NCBI RefSeq assembly: GCF_003226555.1
Contig: NZ_QKQS01000013.1
Coordinates: forward strand, 37,890-101,889
Direction: 5' to 3'
Length of the DNA: 64,000 nucleotides
Source of the DNA: Rhodopseudomonas palustris
Lineage (GTDB): Bacteria; Pseudomonadota; Alphaproteobacteria; Rhizobiales; Xanthobacteraceae
This document shows, one piece after another, positions 44,003 through 55,782 of the stretch; the first letter of the stretch is position 1; each line of letters begins with the position of its first letter. The position numbers were made by a program, and so were the translations under genes. The notes below the pieces were generated by a model, which saw only the letters and a list, made by a program, of their open reading frames with translations, made no database searches and had not been told where the DNA came from.

Positions 44003-45136
44003 ATGGCGCAGATCGATCTTGACCGACCGATGCGGTGGGCGGCGAACGCCGCAGGCCGCTACGTTGCCGAAGTCACCTGTGACACCGAATTGTTTCTGCA
44101 GCGCGCCGCTGCGCTCGGCCCCGCGGCCGCGATCACTCCGTTTCAGTCAGCCGACTGGCTGAGCGCTTGGCTCAAGCTGCTCGGCCCGTCCGCAGCTGCC
44201 GAGCCGCTGCTGATTACCGTGCGCGACAGCTTCCGCGGCGAGATCGCCATGCTGCTGCCCCTGGTGGTACGCCGGGTGTGCGGCGTGGCGCTGGTCGAGT
44301 TCGCCGATCTGTCGGTGTCGGACTACAACGTGCCGTTGCTCGGGCCGGCCGCGCCGTCGACGTCTGGTGGCGCGGCTGCCGCGCTCGAGGCGGTGCTGTC
44401 GGCGATGCCCGAGGTCGACGTGGTGCGGCTGTGCAATCTGCCGCTGACCGCGGGTGGCAAAGTCAATCCGCTGGCGCTGATGGCGTCGTCGCCCTCCGCT
44501 TCGGTGCGCAACGTCACCACGCTGCCGCGCTCGTGGGACGATTATCTCGAGTCGCGCCCGCGAAAATTCCGCAAGGCACTGCGTCAGCATCATCGGGCCC
44601 TCGATGCGCTCGGCGGCGTGCGGGTGCGGATGATCACCTCGCCGGTCGACGACGCTGCGCGCCTGTTCGGCAAGCTGGACGAATTTCAGCGCGCCCGGAT
44701 CGCTGCCCTCGGCAAGCGCTATGTGCTCGACCGGCCGGCTTACGCACGGTTCTATCGCGAGGTGTTTTCGCGCGGCCGGGCGATGCTGTCGGTGATGGAA
44801 TCCGGCGACTCCGTGGTCGCGGTGGCCTACAGCCTGCTGCACCGGCAGTGCTGCACCACCGTCCGCCTCGCCCATGCCGGGGCCGAGTGGAACCGCGGCT
44901 CGCCCGGCATCGTGCTGGCGAGCGAGATCATCCGCTGGCTGATCGACAGCGGCGTCGAGCAGTTCGATCTCGGTGCCGGCGGCTACGATTACAAGAAGCA
45001 GCTGGGCTGCGAAGCGCAGCCGCTGCTGGTGCTGGAGAAAGCGCTGACGCTGAAAGGGCGGATGGCGCTGTCGGCGTGGTCGACCTATTCGGGCGGGCGG
45101 TCGCTGGTTCAGTCGCTCACCGCAAAGACGTCGTAG
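44003..45136 (+). CDS. GNAT acetyltransferase, CelD/BioF2-like (Acetyltransf_6)
   Basis: A 377-residue protein of the CelD/BcsL/BioF2 branch. The N-terminal half has FLQRAAALGPAAAITPFQSA and the DWLSAWLKLLG region; the acetyltransferase core (about 170-330) includes RKFRKALRQHHRALDALGG, YARFYREVFSRGRAML and GSPGIVLASEIIRWLIDSG followed by FDLGAGGYDYKKQLG. These proteins are linked to polysaccharide or cell-envelope acylation in relatives. The frame is open upstream and the start is uncertain. Its end overlaps the end of the convergent serine hydrolase gene by 28 bases. Confidence 0.8.
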   Translation: MAQIDLDRPMRWAANAAGRYVAEVTCDTELFLQRAAALGPAAAITPFQSADWLSAWLKLLGPSAAAEPLLITVRDSFRGEIAMLLPLVVRRVCGVALVEFADLSVSDYNVPLLGPAAPSTSGGAAAALEAVLSAMPEVDVVRLCNLPLTAGGKVNPLALMASSPSASVRNVTTLPRSWDDYLESRPRKFRKALRQHHRALDALGGVRVRMITSPVDDAARLFGKLDEFQRARIAALGKRYVLDRPAYARFYREVFSRGRAMLSVMESGDSVVAVAYSLLHRQCCTTVRLAHAGAEWNRGSPGIVLASEIIRWLIDSGVEQFDLGAGGYDYKKQLGCEAQPLLVLEKALTLKGRMALSAWSTYSGGRSLVQSLTAKTS

Positions 45137-46413
45137 ACCAACTTCTTGAACATCGGCACCACCCGGCCGCGCTCGGTTTCGGTCTGCTGCATCAGGATGT
45201 AGATCATATCGAGTTTCGGATCGACGCCGAAATAAGTCCCGCTGCCGCTGTCCCATTTCAGTTCGCCGATCGAGCCCGGCGCCGGCGGCCTCGCCTCGCC
45301 CGGTTCGACCCGCACCGCAAGCCCGTAGCCATAGCCGAAGCCGTCGCCCGGGAAATAGAAGTAATCACGCTCGACGCCGGATCCCGGTCCAATTTGGTCG
45401 GTGGTCATCGCCTTGAACGCGGCCGGGCTGAGATAGCGCCGGCCGTCGAGCGCACCGCCTTCGAGCAGCATCTGGGCGAACCGCGCGTAGTCGGTGACGG
45501 TCGAGAGCAGACCACCGCCGCCCGACTGCCATTCCGGATGGGCGCGGCGCTGCCGCTCGGAGTCGGCCAGCACGGTGTCGGCCGGAAACACTGCCGCCAT
45601 CCGCGCCCGCTCGGCCTCGGTGCGCGGCACGAAGCTGGTGCTGGTCATGCCAAGCGGATCGAACAGCCGCTGCTTCAGAAAGCCGTACAGCGGCTCACCC
45701 GACACGATCTCGATGACGCGGCCGAGCACGTCGGTGGAATGGCCGTAGCGCCACAGCTTGCCGGGCTGGCGCGCCAGCGGCAGCCGAGCGATCCGCTCGG
45801 CGAACTCGGCGTTGTCGAACCGGCCGGCGAACAGATGCGCCTGCTGATACGCCGCCATGATCAATTCGCCGCCGATATACTCGTAAGTAATCCCCGACGT
45901 GTGCCGCAGCAGGTCTTCGATCGTCACCGGCCGATCGGGCGCGACCAGCTTCAGCACTGGTTTGCCGTGCCTGGTCGTCTCGATCCCGACCTTCACGCGC
46001 GCGAACGCCGGGATGTACTTGGCGAGCGGATCATGCAGCGCCAGGCGTCCTTGGTCGATCAGCATCATCGCCGCGACGCTGGTGATCGGCTTGGTCATCG
46101 AATGCAACGCGAAGATCGTATCAGGCGTCATCGGGTGCCGCCGCGACGCGGTGCGCCAGCCGAAACACTGCAAGTAAACCGGTTTGCCGTGCTGCTGGAT
46201 CAGCGCCACCGCGCCCGGCAGTTTGCGCGCCGCAACCTCATGATCGAAGAAGGCGGTGAGCCGCGCAAGCTTGCCGAAGTTCGGCGCCGACACGGAAGCT
46301 GCTGCCCGCCCTGTCAAGGGTGACATGATCAGCGCCGCGCCGGCGCCTTGCAGCACAACGCGGCGGCTGATCGAAACGGTTGACGGCATGGCGAAGCGGT
46401 CCTTGGCGGACAT
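45109..46413 (-). CDS. Serine hydrolase, beta-lactamase/class C fold
   Basis: A 434-residue exported protein. A twin-arginine-like signal (SRRVVLQGAGAALIMSPL) lies at about 15-40. The active-site SxxK is SMTK in ALHSMTKPITSVAAMM, the second motif YxN-type is YGHSTDVLGRVIE, and a Gly-rich GGGGLLSTVTDYARF motif follows. This is the family containing esterases such as EstB and D-amino-acid peptidases; it should not be called a resistance enzyme on this evidence. Substrate is unknown. Confidence 0.88.
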   Translation of the reverse strand: MSAKDRFAMPSTVSISRRVVLQGAGAALIMSPLTGRAAASVSAPNFGKLARLTAFFDHEVAARKLPGAVALIQQHGKPVYLQCFGWRTASRRHPMTPDTIFALHSMTKPITSVAAMMLIDQGRLALHDPLAKYIPAFARVKVGIETTRHGKPVLKLVAPDRPVTIEDLLRHTSGITYEYIGGELIMAAYQQAHLFAGRFDNAEFAERIARLPLARQPGKLWRYGHSTDVLGRVIEIVSGEPLYGFLKQRLFDPLGMTSTSFVPRTEAERARMAAVFPADTVLADSERQRRAHPEWQSGGGGLLSTVTDYARFAQMLLEGGALDGRRYLSPAAFKAMTTDQIGPGSGVERDYFYFPGDGFGYGYGLAVRVEPGEARPPAPGSIGELKWDSGSGTYFGVDPKLDMIYILMQQTETERGRVVPMFKKLVYDVFAVSD

Positions 46414-46474
46414 GTCAACGCCGATCCTACCACGCGCAGCTTCGCGGCTCGATCATACCAAGGGGTGCGGTCGG

Positions 46475-47188
46475 TCAGATCCCTGCGGCATATTCGCGCC
46501 AGCCCTTGGCGCGCAGCCGGCACGCCGGACACTCGCCGCAGCCATAGCCCCAATCGTGCCGCGCGCCGCGCGTGCCGAGATAACAGGTGTGGGAGTCCTC
46601 GCGGATCAGATCGACCAGCGCGTCACCGCCGAGATCCTTCGCCAGCTGCCAGGTCGCGGCCTTGTCGCGCCACATCAGCGGCGTATGCAGCGTGACGTCG
46701 CGCGCCATGCCGAGCGTCAGTGCGTTCTGCAGCGCCTGGATGGTGTCGTTGCGACAGTCCGGATAGCCGGAGTAATCGGTCTCGCACATCCCGCCGACGA
46801 TGTCGGTGATGCCGCGCCGATAGGCCAGCGCCGCCGCAAAGGTCAGGAAGATCAGATTGCGGCCGGGCACGAACGTGTTCGGCAGGCCATCTGCGCCCAT
46901 CGCGATCGCGACATCGCGGGTCAGCGCGGTGTCGGAGATTTCCGCCAGCGTCGGAATCGTCAGCGTATGATTGTCGCCGAGCTTGGCAGCCCAATCCGCG
47001 CTGATGGCGCGGAGGCCCTCGAGCAGCCGCTCCCGGCATGCCAGTTCGATCAGATGCCGCTGGCCGTAGTCGAACCCGATGGTCTCGACCTTGGCGAAAC
47101 GCGCCAGCGCCCAGGCCAGACAGGTCGCGGAGTCCTGTCCGCCGGAGAACAGCACCAGCGCGGTCTTGTCGGAAGCATGCTCGGTCAT
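46475..47188 (-). CDS. queC: 7-cyano-7-deazaguanine synthase
   Basis: Makes preQ0 from 7-carboxy-7-deazaguanine, ATP and ammonia in queuosine biosynthesis. The 237-residue protein has the PP-loop [17 protein letters not shown] near residue 12, [23 protein letters not shown], and a C-terminal zinc site CYLG...[16 protein letters not shown] with four cysteines. Other queuosine genes are not nearby. It is divergent from mazG with a 127-base gap. Confidence 0.96.
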   Translation of the reverse strand: MTEHASDKTALVLFSGGQDSATCLAWALARFAKVETIGFDYGQRHLIELACRERLLEGLRAISADWAAKLGDNHTLTIPTLAEISDTALTRDVAIAMGADGLPNTFVPGRNLIFLTFAAALAYRRGITDIVGGMCETDYSGYPDCRNDTIQALQNALTLGMARDVTLHTPLMWRDKAATWQLAKDLGGDALVDLIREDSHTCYLGTRGARHDWGYGCGECPACRLRAKGWREYAAGI

Positions 47189-47315
47189 GGCGCATGGCTG
47201 TAGCACCACGCACCGGGCTCGCCAAATCCGGCGCGGTTTTCGCTGGGATGGCGGCGCCGGTTGCGGCATACGGATGAAACGTCGCCCGCCTTGCCCTTAC
47301 CCCTGGACCCTCGCC

Positions 47316-48140
47316 ATGCCCCCTTCCCGCGACATCGCCCGCCTGATCGAGATCATGGCCGCGCTCCGCACCCCGGTGACCGGCTGCCCGTGGGACCTTG
47401 AGCAAGATTTTGCGAGCATCGCGCCCTACACCATCGAGGAAGCGTTCGAGGTCGCAGAGGCGATCGCACGTCACGATCTCGACGATCTGCGAGAAGAGCT
47501 CGGCGACCTTTTGTTGCAGGTGGTGTTCCACGCGCGGATCGCCGAAGAGCGCGGCGCGTTCGCGTTCGGCGATGTGGTCGAGGCGATTACCCGCAAGATG
47601 ATCCGCCGTCATCCGCATGTGTTCGCCGACGCCGATGGCAATCTGACGCCGTCGCATGTCGAAGGCGTCTGGGACCGGATCAAGGCCGAGGAGAAGGCGG
47701 AGCGCGCCGCTCGACGCGGCCTCACCGAGCAGCCGTCCAGTTCCGTGCTGGCCGGCGTCAAATCCGGCCAGCCGGCGCTGTCGCGGGCGATGGATCTGCA
47801 GCGAAAGGCCGCCAAGGTCGGGTTCGACTGGAACGACCCGCGCGCCGTGCTGGCCAAGATCCGCGAGGAGACCGACGAGATCGAGGCCGCGCTCGACCGC
47901 GGCGATCAGGCGCACATCACCGAAGAGACCGGCGATCTGCTGTTCGCCCTGGTCAACCTCGCCCGCCATGCCAAGGCCGATCCTGAGATCGCGTTGCGCG
48001 GCGCCAATGCCAAATTCGAGCGCCGCTTCGCCTATATCGAGCAGGCGCTGGCGGCCCAGGGCCGCACCCCGGACGACGCCACGCTCGCCGAGATGGATGC
48101 GCTGTGGAACGAAGCCAAGCGCGCTGAGCCGACGAAATAG
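47316..48140 (+). CDS. mazG: Nucleoside triphosphate pyrophosphohydrolase MazG
   Basis: Hydrolyses NTPs and dNTPs to monophosphate and pyrophosphate. The 274-residue protein has two MazG domains. The first holds CPWDLEQDF and the metal-binding EExxE/ExxD pairs in TIEEAFEVAEAI and EELGDLLLQVVFHA. The second (about 165-250) repeats these as EETDEIEAAL and EETGDLLFALVNLARH. The SHVEGVWDRIK linker motif is conserved. The start is the first ATG that leads into the family core. Confidence 0.95.
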   Translation: MPPSRDIARLIEIMAALRTPVTGCPWDLEQDFASIAPYTIEEAFEVAEAIARHDLDDLREELGDLLLQVVFHARIAEERGAFAFGDVVEAITRKMIRRHPHVFADADGNLTPSHVEGVWDRIKAEEKAERAARRGLTEQPSSSVLAGVKSGQPALSRAMDLQRKAAKVGFDWNDPRAVLAKIREETDEIEAALDRGDQAHITEETGDLLFALVNLARHAKADPEIALRGANAKFERRFAYIEQALAAQGRTPDDATLAEMDALWNEAKRAEPTK

Positions 48141-48218
48141 CGCCGGCCGGTTCCGATTTCGTCCGCGACTCCCTATGTATGCCTGCACGCACACAATGCA
48201 GGGGGTCGCGCGAGCATC

Positions 48219-49514
48219 ATGCTCTCGGTGGAATTGGCAATCGTTGTCGTCCTGATCGTCGTCAACGGTCTGCTGTCGATGTCCGAACTGGCGATCGTCT
48301 CGTCGCGGCCAGCACGGCTGTCGATCCTGGCGCAACGCAACGTTCGCGGCGCCCGGCAGGCGCTCAAGCTGAGCGAAGACCCCGGCCGGTTTCTCTCCAC
48401 CGTTCAGATCGGCATCACCCTGGTCGGCGTCGCCTCCGGCGCATTCTCCGGCGCGACACTTGGGCAGCGCCTGAGCGACTGGCTGTCGGCCTCCGGCGTG
48501 CCGTTCGCCGACATCATCGGTGTCGGGCTGGTGGTGACGCTGATTACCTACGGAACGCTGATCATCGGCGAATTGGTGCCGAAGCAGCTCGCGCTGCGCG
48601 ACCCCGAAGCGGTGGCGGTGAAGGTCGCGCCTGCGATGGCGCTGCTCGCCAGGATCGCGCTGCCGGTGGTGGCGGTGCTCGACGTCTCCGGAAAAGCGAT
48701 GCTGGCACTGCTCGGCCAGAGCGGGCGGCCGGAGGACAAGATCTCCGAAGAGGAAATCCATAGCTTGGTGATGGAAGCCGAGACCGCCGGCATCCTCGAG
48801 CCTGGCGAACGGCAGATGATCGCCGGCGTGATGCGGCTCGGCGACCGCCCAGTCGGCGCGGTGATGACACCGCGTCCCGAGGTCGACATGATCGATCTGT
48901 CCGATCCGCCCGAGGTGATCCGCGCCGCCTTCGTCGAAAGTCCGCATTCAAGGCTGCCGGCGACCGACGGCGATCGCGACGATCCGATCGGCATCATCCA
49001 GGCCAAGGACGTGCTCGGAATCTACCTGCGCGGCGAAACGCCGGACTTCCGCGCGCTGGTGCGCGACGCACCGGTGATCCCCTCCTCGGCCGACGCCCGC
49101 GACGCGCTGCTGATGCTGCGCAACACATCGGTGCATATGGGGCTGGTGTACGATGAGTTCGGCGGCTTCGAGGGCGTGGTCAGCACCGCCGACATTCTGG
49201 AATCGATCGTCGGCGCCTTCGGCTCCGAAGACGGACCGCCGGAGCCGGCGGCGGTGCGCCGCGACGACGGCTCGTATCTGATCGCCGGCTGGATGCCGGT
49301 CGACGAGTTCGGCGACCTGCTCCGCATTCCGGTGCCGACGCCGCGCGATTATCACACCGTCGCCGGCCTGGTGCTGGCGCATCTCGGCACCCTGCCGAGC
49401 GTCGGCGACAGATTCGATTTCGAAGGCTGGCGGTTCGAGATCCTCGACCTCGACCACCGCCGGATCGACAAGATCCTAGCGAGCCGGCTGCCCGACGACG
49501 AAGCCTCGCCATGA
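48219..49514 (+). CDS. CNNM/HlyC-CorC family membrane protein
   Basis: A 431-residue protein often annotated hemolysin. The DUF21 (CNNM) membrane domain occupies about 1-190 with MSELAIVSSRPARL and TVQIGITLVGVASGAFSGA; a pair of CBS domains follows at about 205-325 (VMTPRPEVDMIDL, HMGLVYDEFGGFEGVVST), and a CorC/HlyC transporter-associated domain at about 340-425 (GWMPVDEFGDLL, FEGWRFEILDLDHRRIDK). Relatives act in magnesium or cobalt efflux. The next gene overlaps by four bases. Confidence 0.92.
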   Translation: MLSVELAIVVVLIVVNGLLSMSELAIVSSRPARLSILAQRNVRGARQALKLSEDPGRFLSTVQIGITLVGVASGAFSGATLGQRLSDWLSASGVPFADIIGVGLVVTLITYGTLIIGELVPKQLALRDPEAVAVKVAPAMALLARIALPVVAVLDVSGKAMLALLGQSGRPEDKISEEEIHSLVMEAETAGILEPGERQMIAGVMRLGDRPVGAVMTPRPEVDMIDLSDPPEVIRAAFVESPHSRLPATDGDRDDPIGIIQAKDVLGIYLRGETPDFRALVRDAPVIPSSADARDALLMLRNTSVHMGLVYDEFGGFEGVVSTADILESIVGAFGSEDGPPEPAAVRRDDGSYLIAGWMPVDEFGDLLRIPVPTPRDYHTVAGLVLAHLGTLPSVGDRFDFEGWRFEILDLDHRRIDKILASRLPDDEASP

Positions 49515-49876
49515 TCGGGCAGCCGCCGCGACGCGGACGAGGCGAGGCACGCGCCCTCGCCGCGGTGCGGCTACTGCATACGGCGATCTGGGCGTTCTTT
49601 GCGTCCTCGATCGTCGCCATTCCGGTGACGATCTGGCTCGGGCAGCTCGTGGCCGCGCTGTGGCTCAGCCTGTTCGTCTGGGGCGAGGTCGTCGTGCTGC
49701 TGCTGAACCGGATGCGCTGTCCGCTGACCGCGCTGGCGGCGCGTTACACCGACGACCGCGCCGACAATTTCGACATCTGCCTGCCGCGATGGCTCGCCCG
49801 CCATAACCAGCGGCTGTTCGGTACGCTGTTCGCCCTCACCCAGCTGCAGCTCGGCTGGGCGCTGCTGACGCGCTGA
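49511..49876 (+). CDS. Hypothetical membrane protein
   Basis: A 121-residue protein with an Arg-rich N-terminus and about three membrane segments (23-42, 47-65 and 103-119). A conserved-looking loop, MRCPLTALAARYTDDRADNF, sits between them. I do not recognise a characterised family. Its ATGA overlap with the CNNM gene suggests it is made with that protein and may work beside it. Confidence 0.65.
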   Translation: MIGQPPRRGRGEARALAAVRLLHTAIWAFFASSIVAIPVTIWLGQLVAALWLSLFVWGEVVVLLLNRMRCPLTALAARYTDDRADNFDICLPRWLARHNQRLFGTLFALTQLQLGWALLTR

Positions 49877-49899
49877 CGCTCTCGCGGCCCCTGAAACGG

Positions 49900-49934
49900 C
49901 GACGACCGCTGCGATCGGTGCGCAGCGGCCGTCG
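49900..49934. terminator. Hairpin between convergent genes, possible bidirectional terminator
   Basis: A long stem of CGACG and CCGCTGC against GCAGCGG and CGTCG lies between the converging membrane protein and ssb genes. The following T tracts are weak on both sides. Confidence 0.45.
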
Positions 49935-49990
49935 GCAAGTTCCCATCCCGGCCGGACGCCGCCGGAATGGACCAACTGAGAAGCTGTTGC

Positions 49991-50491
49991 TCAGAACGGG
50001 ATGTCGTCGTCCATGTCGCTGCGGCCACCGCCGCTGCTCGGCGGCATCGAGCGCCGGCCACCGCCGCCCGACGGGCCGCTGGAGCCGAAATCGCCGCCGG
50101 AATTGTCGTCGCCGTAGCCGCCACCACCACCACCGCCGCTGCGGCCGTCGAGCATGGTCAGGTTGGAGTTGAAGTTCTGCAGCACGACCTCGGTGCTGTA
50201 GCGCTCAGCGCCGCTCTGATCGGTCCATTTGCGTGTCTGCAGCTGGCCTTCGATGTAAACCTTCGCGCCTTTTTTCAGGTACTGCTCGGCGACCTTGCAC
50301 AGCCCTTCGCTGAAGATCACCACGCGGTGCCACTCGGTCTTTTCCTTGCGCTCGCCGGTGGCGCGATCGCGCCAGGACTCCGAAGTGGCGATCCGCAGGT
50401 TGGCGATCGGACGGCCGTCCTGGGTCCGCTTGATCTCCGGATCGGCGCCGAGATTCCCGACCAGGATCACCTTGTTCACGCTGCCCGCCAT
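49991..50491 (-). CDS. ssb: Single-stranded DNA-binding protein
   Basis: Coats single-stranded DNA during replication, repair and recombination. The 166-residue protein has an N-terminal OB fold (about 1-110) starting [20 protein letters not shown], with [19 protein letters not shown] and [17 protein letters not shown] flexible Gly/Ser-rich linker follows, and the tail DMDDDIPF is the conserved partner-binding peptide. An alphaproteobacterial LexA box lies upstream, so SOS induction is expected. Confidence 0.97.
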   Translation of the reverse strand: MAGSVNKVILVGNLGADPEIKRTQDGRPIANLRIATSESWRDRATGERKEKTEWHRVVIFSEGLCKVAEQYLKKGAKVYIEGQLQTRKWTDQSGAERYSTEVVLQNFNSNLTMLDGRSGGGGGGGYGDDNSGGDFGSSGPSGGGGRRSMPPSSGGGRSDMDDDIPF

Positions 50492-50970
50492 CGACGTCTC
50501 CTCTCAAAATCTACCAACTGCTCAGCCGCTGCAGCGCGCTCCTCCGGCGCCGCGGCGGTCGTTCTGCCCAAGCGCTTACGCTGTCGGCGCCGCGCCGCCC
50601 ATACGCCCCTGCGCGAAAAGCCCCGCATCGTCCGCGTTATCCACCGCGGTGAGCGGTGGAATTATGTTCTATTTTTGTTCCAAAGAGAAGCCCAGACTCC
50701 GCCCGTAGCCGAACACCTTCTAACAACGCGCGGACGAAGCCGGCGCCGCAGCCGGTATCTCGTTGCTATTTCGACCGGAATTGGTGTCGCTATCGCCGGT
50801 TTCACAACCGATGTTTTGCGCGCGAGTGTTGCAGTTCGGAGACTGCGCGCCTGCCAGGTCGCGCGTATAGTCGCAGCCGGAATTTGAGATGGGCACTCGC
50901 GCTTCCTCAAGTCCGCAGCGGGACAACTCGCGGACCAGGAACCGGTGAAGCAAACAGCCGGAGAATTGCG
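50492..50970. other. Intergenic region between divergent ssb and omp genes
   Basis: No gene is supported on either strand. It contains the LexA box of ssb. A TATAGT at 50866-50871 may be the -10 box for the downstream outer membrane protein gene, although no good -35 box is seen. Confidence 0.5.
50666..50680 (-). promoter_or_regulatory. LexA (SOS) box of ssb
   Basis: GTTC-TATTTTT-GTTC is an exact GTTC-N7-GTTC repeat, the LexA site known in alphaproteobacteria. On the ssb strand it reads GAAC-N7-GAAC. A -10-like CATAAT (50661-50666) touches its downstream edge, so bound LexA would block the promoter. It lies 175 bases upstream of ssb. Confidence 0.75.
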
Positions 50971-51732
50971 ATGAAGAAGTTTCTATTGGGGACTGTTGGT
51001 CTGATTGCGCTCGGCGGTCTTATTGCGACCAGTGCGGCGCCGGCGATGGCCGCCGATCTCGCGGCCCGCCCCTACACCAAAGCGCCGCCGATGATTCCGG
51101 CGCTGTACAACTGGTCGGGCTTCTACGTCGGCGCCAACGGCGGCTGGGGCACCAGCCGCAATTGCTGGGACTTCGCCGGAACCGCAGCGGCGCCGCTCGC
51201 CGCCAACGTCTCCGAGGGCTGCCACGACGCCTCCGGCGGCACGGTCGGCGGCCAGATCGGCTACAATTGGCAGATGGGCACCTGGGTGTTCGGTCTCGAA
51301 GCCCAAGGCAACTGGGCAGACTTCAAGGGCTCGAACATCAGCACCTCGTTCCCGGCCTTCACCAACGAGAGCAAGGTCGACGCCTTCGGCCTGTTCACCG
51401 CCCGGGTCGGCTACGCCTGGGACAACGCTCTGCTCTATGTGAAGGGCGGTGCGGCTGTGGTGAACACCAAATACAGCCGCTACATCACCGCGACCGGCGT
51501 GCTTAATGACGACTCGAAGGAAGCCCGCTGGGGCGGCACCGTCGGCGCCGGCATGGAATACGGCTTCACCCCGAGCTGGTCGGTCGCGGTCGAATACGAC
51601 CACGTCTTCCTCGATAGTCGCGACATGAACTTCGCGCCGACCACCAATGTCGACCGCGTCAAGCAGGACCTCGATCTGGTCACCGCCCGCATCAACTATC
51701 GCTGGGGCGGCCCGGTGGTGGCGCGCTACTGA
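50971..51732 (+). CDS. Outer membrane beta-barrel protein (Omp31/RopB family)
   Basis: A 253-residue porin-like surface protein. The signal peptide (about 1-28) ends at AMA, and mature sequence starts with ADLAARPYTKAPP. The barrel has the family features YNWSGFYVGANGGWG near residue 46, GGQIGYNWQMGTWVFGLEAQ, ARVGYAWDNALLYVKGGAA, and ends in a strand RINYRWGGPVVARY without the typical terminal Phe. Such proteins are abundant in rhizobia and brucellae. A strong terminator follows. Expression control is not visible beyond a possible -10 box. Confidence 0.92.
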   Translation: MKKFLLGTVGLIALGGLIATSAAPAMAADLAARPYTKAPPMIPALYNWSGFYVGANGGWGTSRNCWDFAGTAAAPLAANVSEGCHDASGGTVGGQIGYNWQMGTWVFGLEAQGNWADFKGSNISTSFPAFTNESKVDAFGLFTARVGYAWDNALLYVKGGAAVVNTKYSRYITATGVLNDDSKEARWGGTVGAGMEYGFTPSWSVAVEYDHVFLDSRDMNFAPTTNVDRVKQDLDLVTARINYRWGGPVVARY

Positions 51733-51773
51733 GATTCGCTTCGGCTGAGCTCAGCCACGCAGCAGAAGGCCGG

Positions 51774-51797
51774 CCTCGCGCCGGCCTTCTGGCGTTT
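51774..51797 (+). terminator. Rho-independent terminator of the omp gene
   Basis: A perfect 11-base GC-rich stem, AGAAGGCCGGC with GCCGGCCTTCT, starts 42 bases after the stop. The loop is short and the following run is only moderately T-rich. Confidence 0.65.
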
Positions 51798-51902
51798 CGG
51801 AACCTGTTCCGCCTGCATCGGCTTCGGCCCTCCGCGTTGCCCGCGCACCCTCACCGCAACAATCCGGTTGATGGCGCGCCGAGGCTCTGGCAATCGCGAC
51901 GC

Positions 51903-51917
51903 GTTCTTCCTATGTTC
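51903..51917 (+). promoter_or_regulatory. LexA (SOS) box of uvrA
   Basis: GTTC-TTCCTAT-GTTC is an exact alphaproteobacterial LexA repeat, 84 bases before the uvrA start. It overlaps a plausible -10 (TATGTT) with a partial -35 (CTGGCA) 18 bases upstream, so repression by occlusion is likely. Confidence 0.75.
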
Positions 51918-52000
51918 CAGTCTCAGCCTCATCCGGCGTCAGCCCCGGTCGCTCCGGCGCGCGCCCCAACCGGCGCGTTGTCGCGCGTCTGGACACCCGT

Positions 52001-55027
<3,027 letters not shown>

Positions 55028-55042
55028 TTTGACGAGGGGCTT

Positions 55043-55672
55043 ATGGCCTGCAACGGGTTTAACCATCCCACAAATTGTCAATGCGACTTCAGAGGCGGAC
55101 AACGGCGCTCTCGCCCGCCCGATTGGCATGGCTGGGTCCCAAGGATCGCACGCAGAGCCTTAAAGGGACCGACCTCACAATGCCCGGAATGCCACGCGCC
55201 GGTCTATTTTATACGCGGACGACATGGGGGCGGCACCTTCTTTGATAAACTTGGCCCTCCTTGGCCCAAGCATGCATGCACCGACAAATCGAAAAAGTAC
55301 TCGGTATATTCAAGATCGGGCAGACCAAGACTTCGAGTGAAGCCAGGACGCTTCGAGACGGATCGATGGCTTCCATTTTTTGTTAGACACATTGAGAAGC
55401 TTGGGGTTGGCACAATCATTCATGGCCATATCCTAGATGTTCCCACGGTAGAGCACCTCCGCACTTTGATCATGGACTGTGAGCCAGACTCTCTTCAGCC
55501 TGTGTATTTCCGTACAGAAGCGATCGATGCGGCTACCGCGGAATTGAACTATTTTCCCGTTGGGCGAGACGATCCAGTCTCATGTTTTCTGCGCAGAGAC
55601 TGCAAAAACGAAATCGATCTGATCCTTAAGTGCAAGGATACGTCCAACGAAACTAGTACGCAGCAAGCGTAG
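55043..55672 (+). CDS. Cys/His-rich orphan protein of unknown function
   Basis: A 209-residue soluble protein. Two likely zinc-binding clusters are visible: Cys3/His8/Cys12/Cys14 in the first 15 residues and Cys47/Cys50/His77/Cys79 around CPECHAPVYFIRGRHGGGTFF and GPPWPKHAC. The C-terminal 100 residues have no recognised motif. Its sequence is clearly more AT-rich, with less GC at third positions, than neighbouring uvrA, which suggests recent transfer. Start is 15 bases after uvrA. It lies just before a REP palindrome and a toxin-antitoxin pair. Function is not known. Confidence 0.7.
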   Translation: MACNGFNHPTNCQCDFRGGQRRSRPPDWHGWVPRIARRALKGPTSQCPECHAPVYFIRGRHGGGTFFDKLGPPWPKHACTDKSKKYSVYSRSGRPRLRVKPGRFETDRWLPFFVRHIEKLGVGTIIHGHILDVPTVEHLRTLIMDCEPDSLQPVYFRTEAIDAATAELNYFPVGRDDPVSCFLRRDCKNEIDLILKCKDTSNETSTQQA

Positions 55673-55702
55673 CCCGGGTGAGCGGAGCGACACGCGGGCT
55701 AC
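55669..55702. repeat. REP-type palindrome
   Basis: GTAGCCCG and CGGGCTAC arms flank GGTGAGCGGAGCGACACG. This is a dispersed intergenic palindrome typical of Bradyrhizobium/Rhodopseudomonas. It overlaps the stop of the Cys-rich orphan. Confidence 0.75.
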
Positions 55703-55782
55703 CCCTCTCCTCCATATCGCTTCGTTCCTGCGAGCTACAGGTCGCGCTCAAATTGAAGTAGCTCTTCACGAGGATGATCGTG

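Noticed and set aside
45109-46413. Calling the serine hydrolase a beta-lactamase resistance gene
   Set aside because: The fold and SxxK motif are shared by many esterases and peptidases; nothing shows beta-lactam hydrolysis.
46623-48947. Open frame of 774 codons antisense to mazG and the CNNM gene
   Set aside because: It crosses several well-supported genes and is biased in composition like other shadows.
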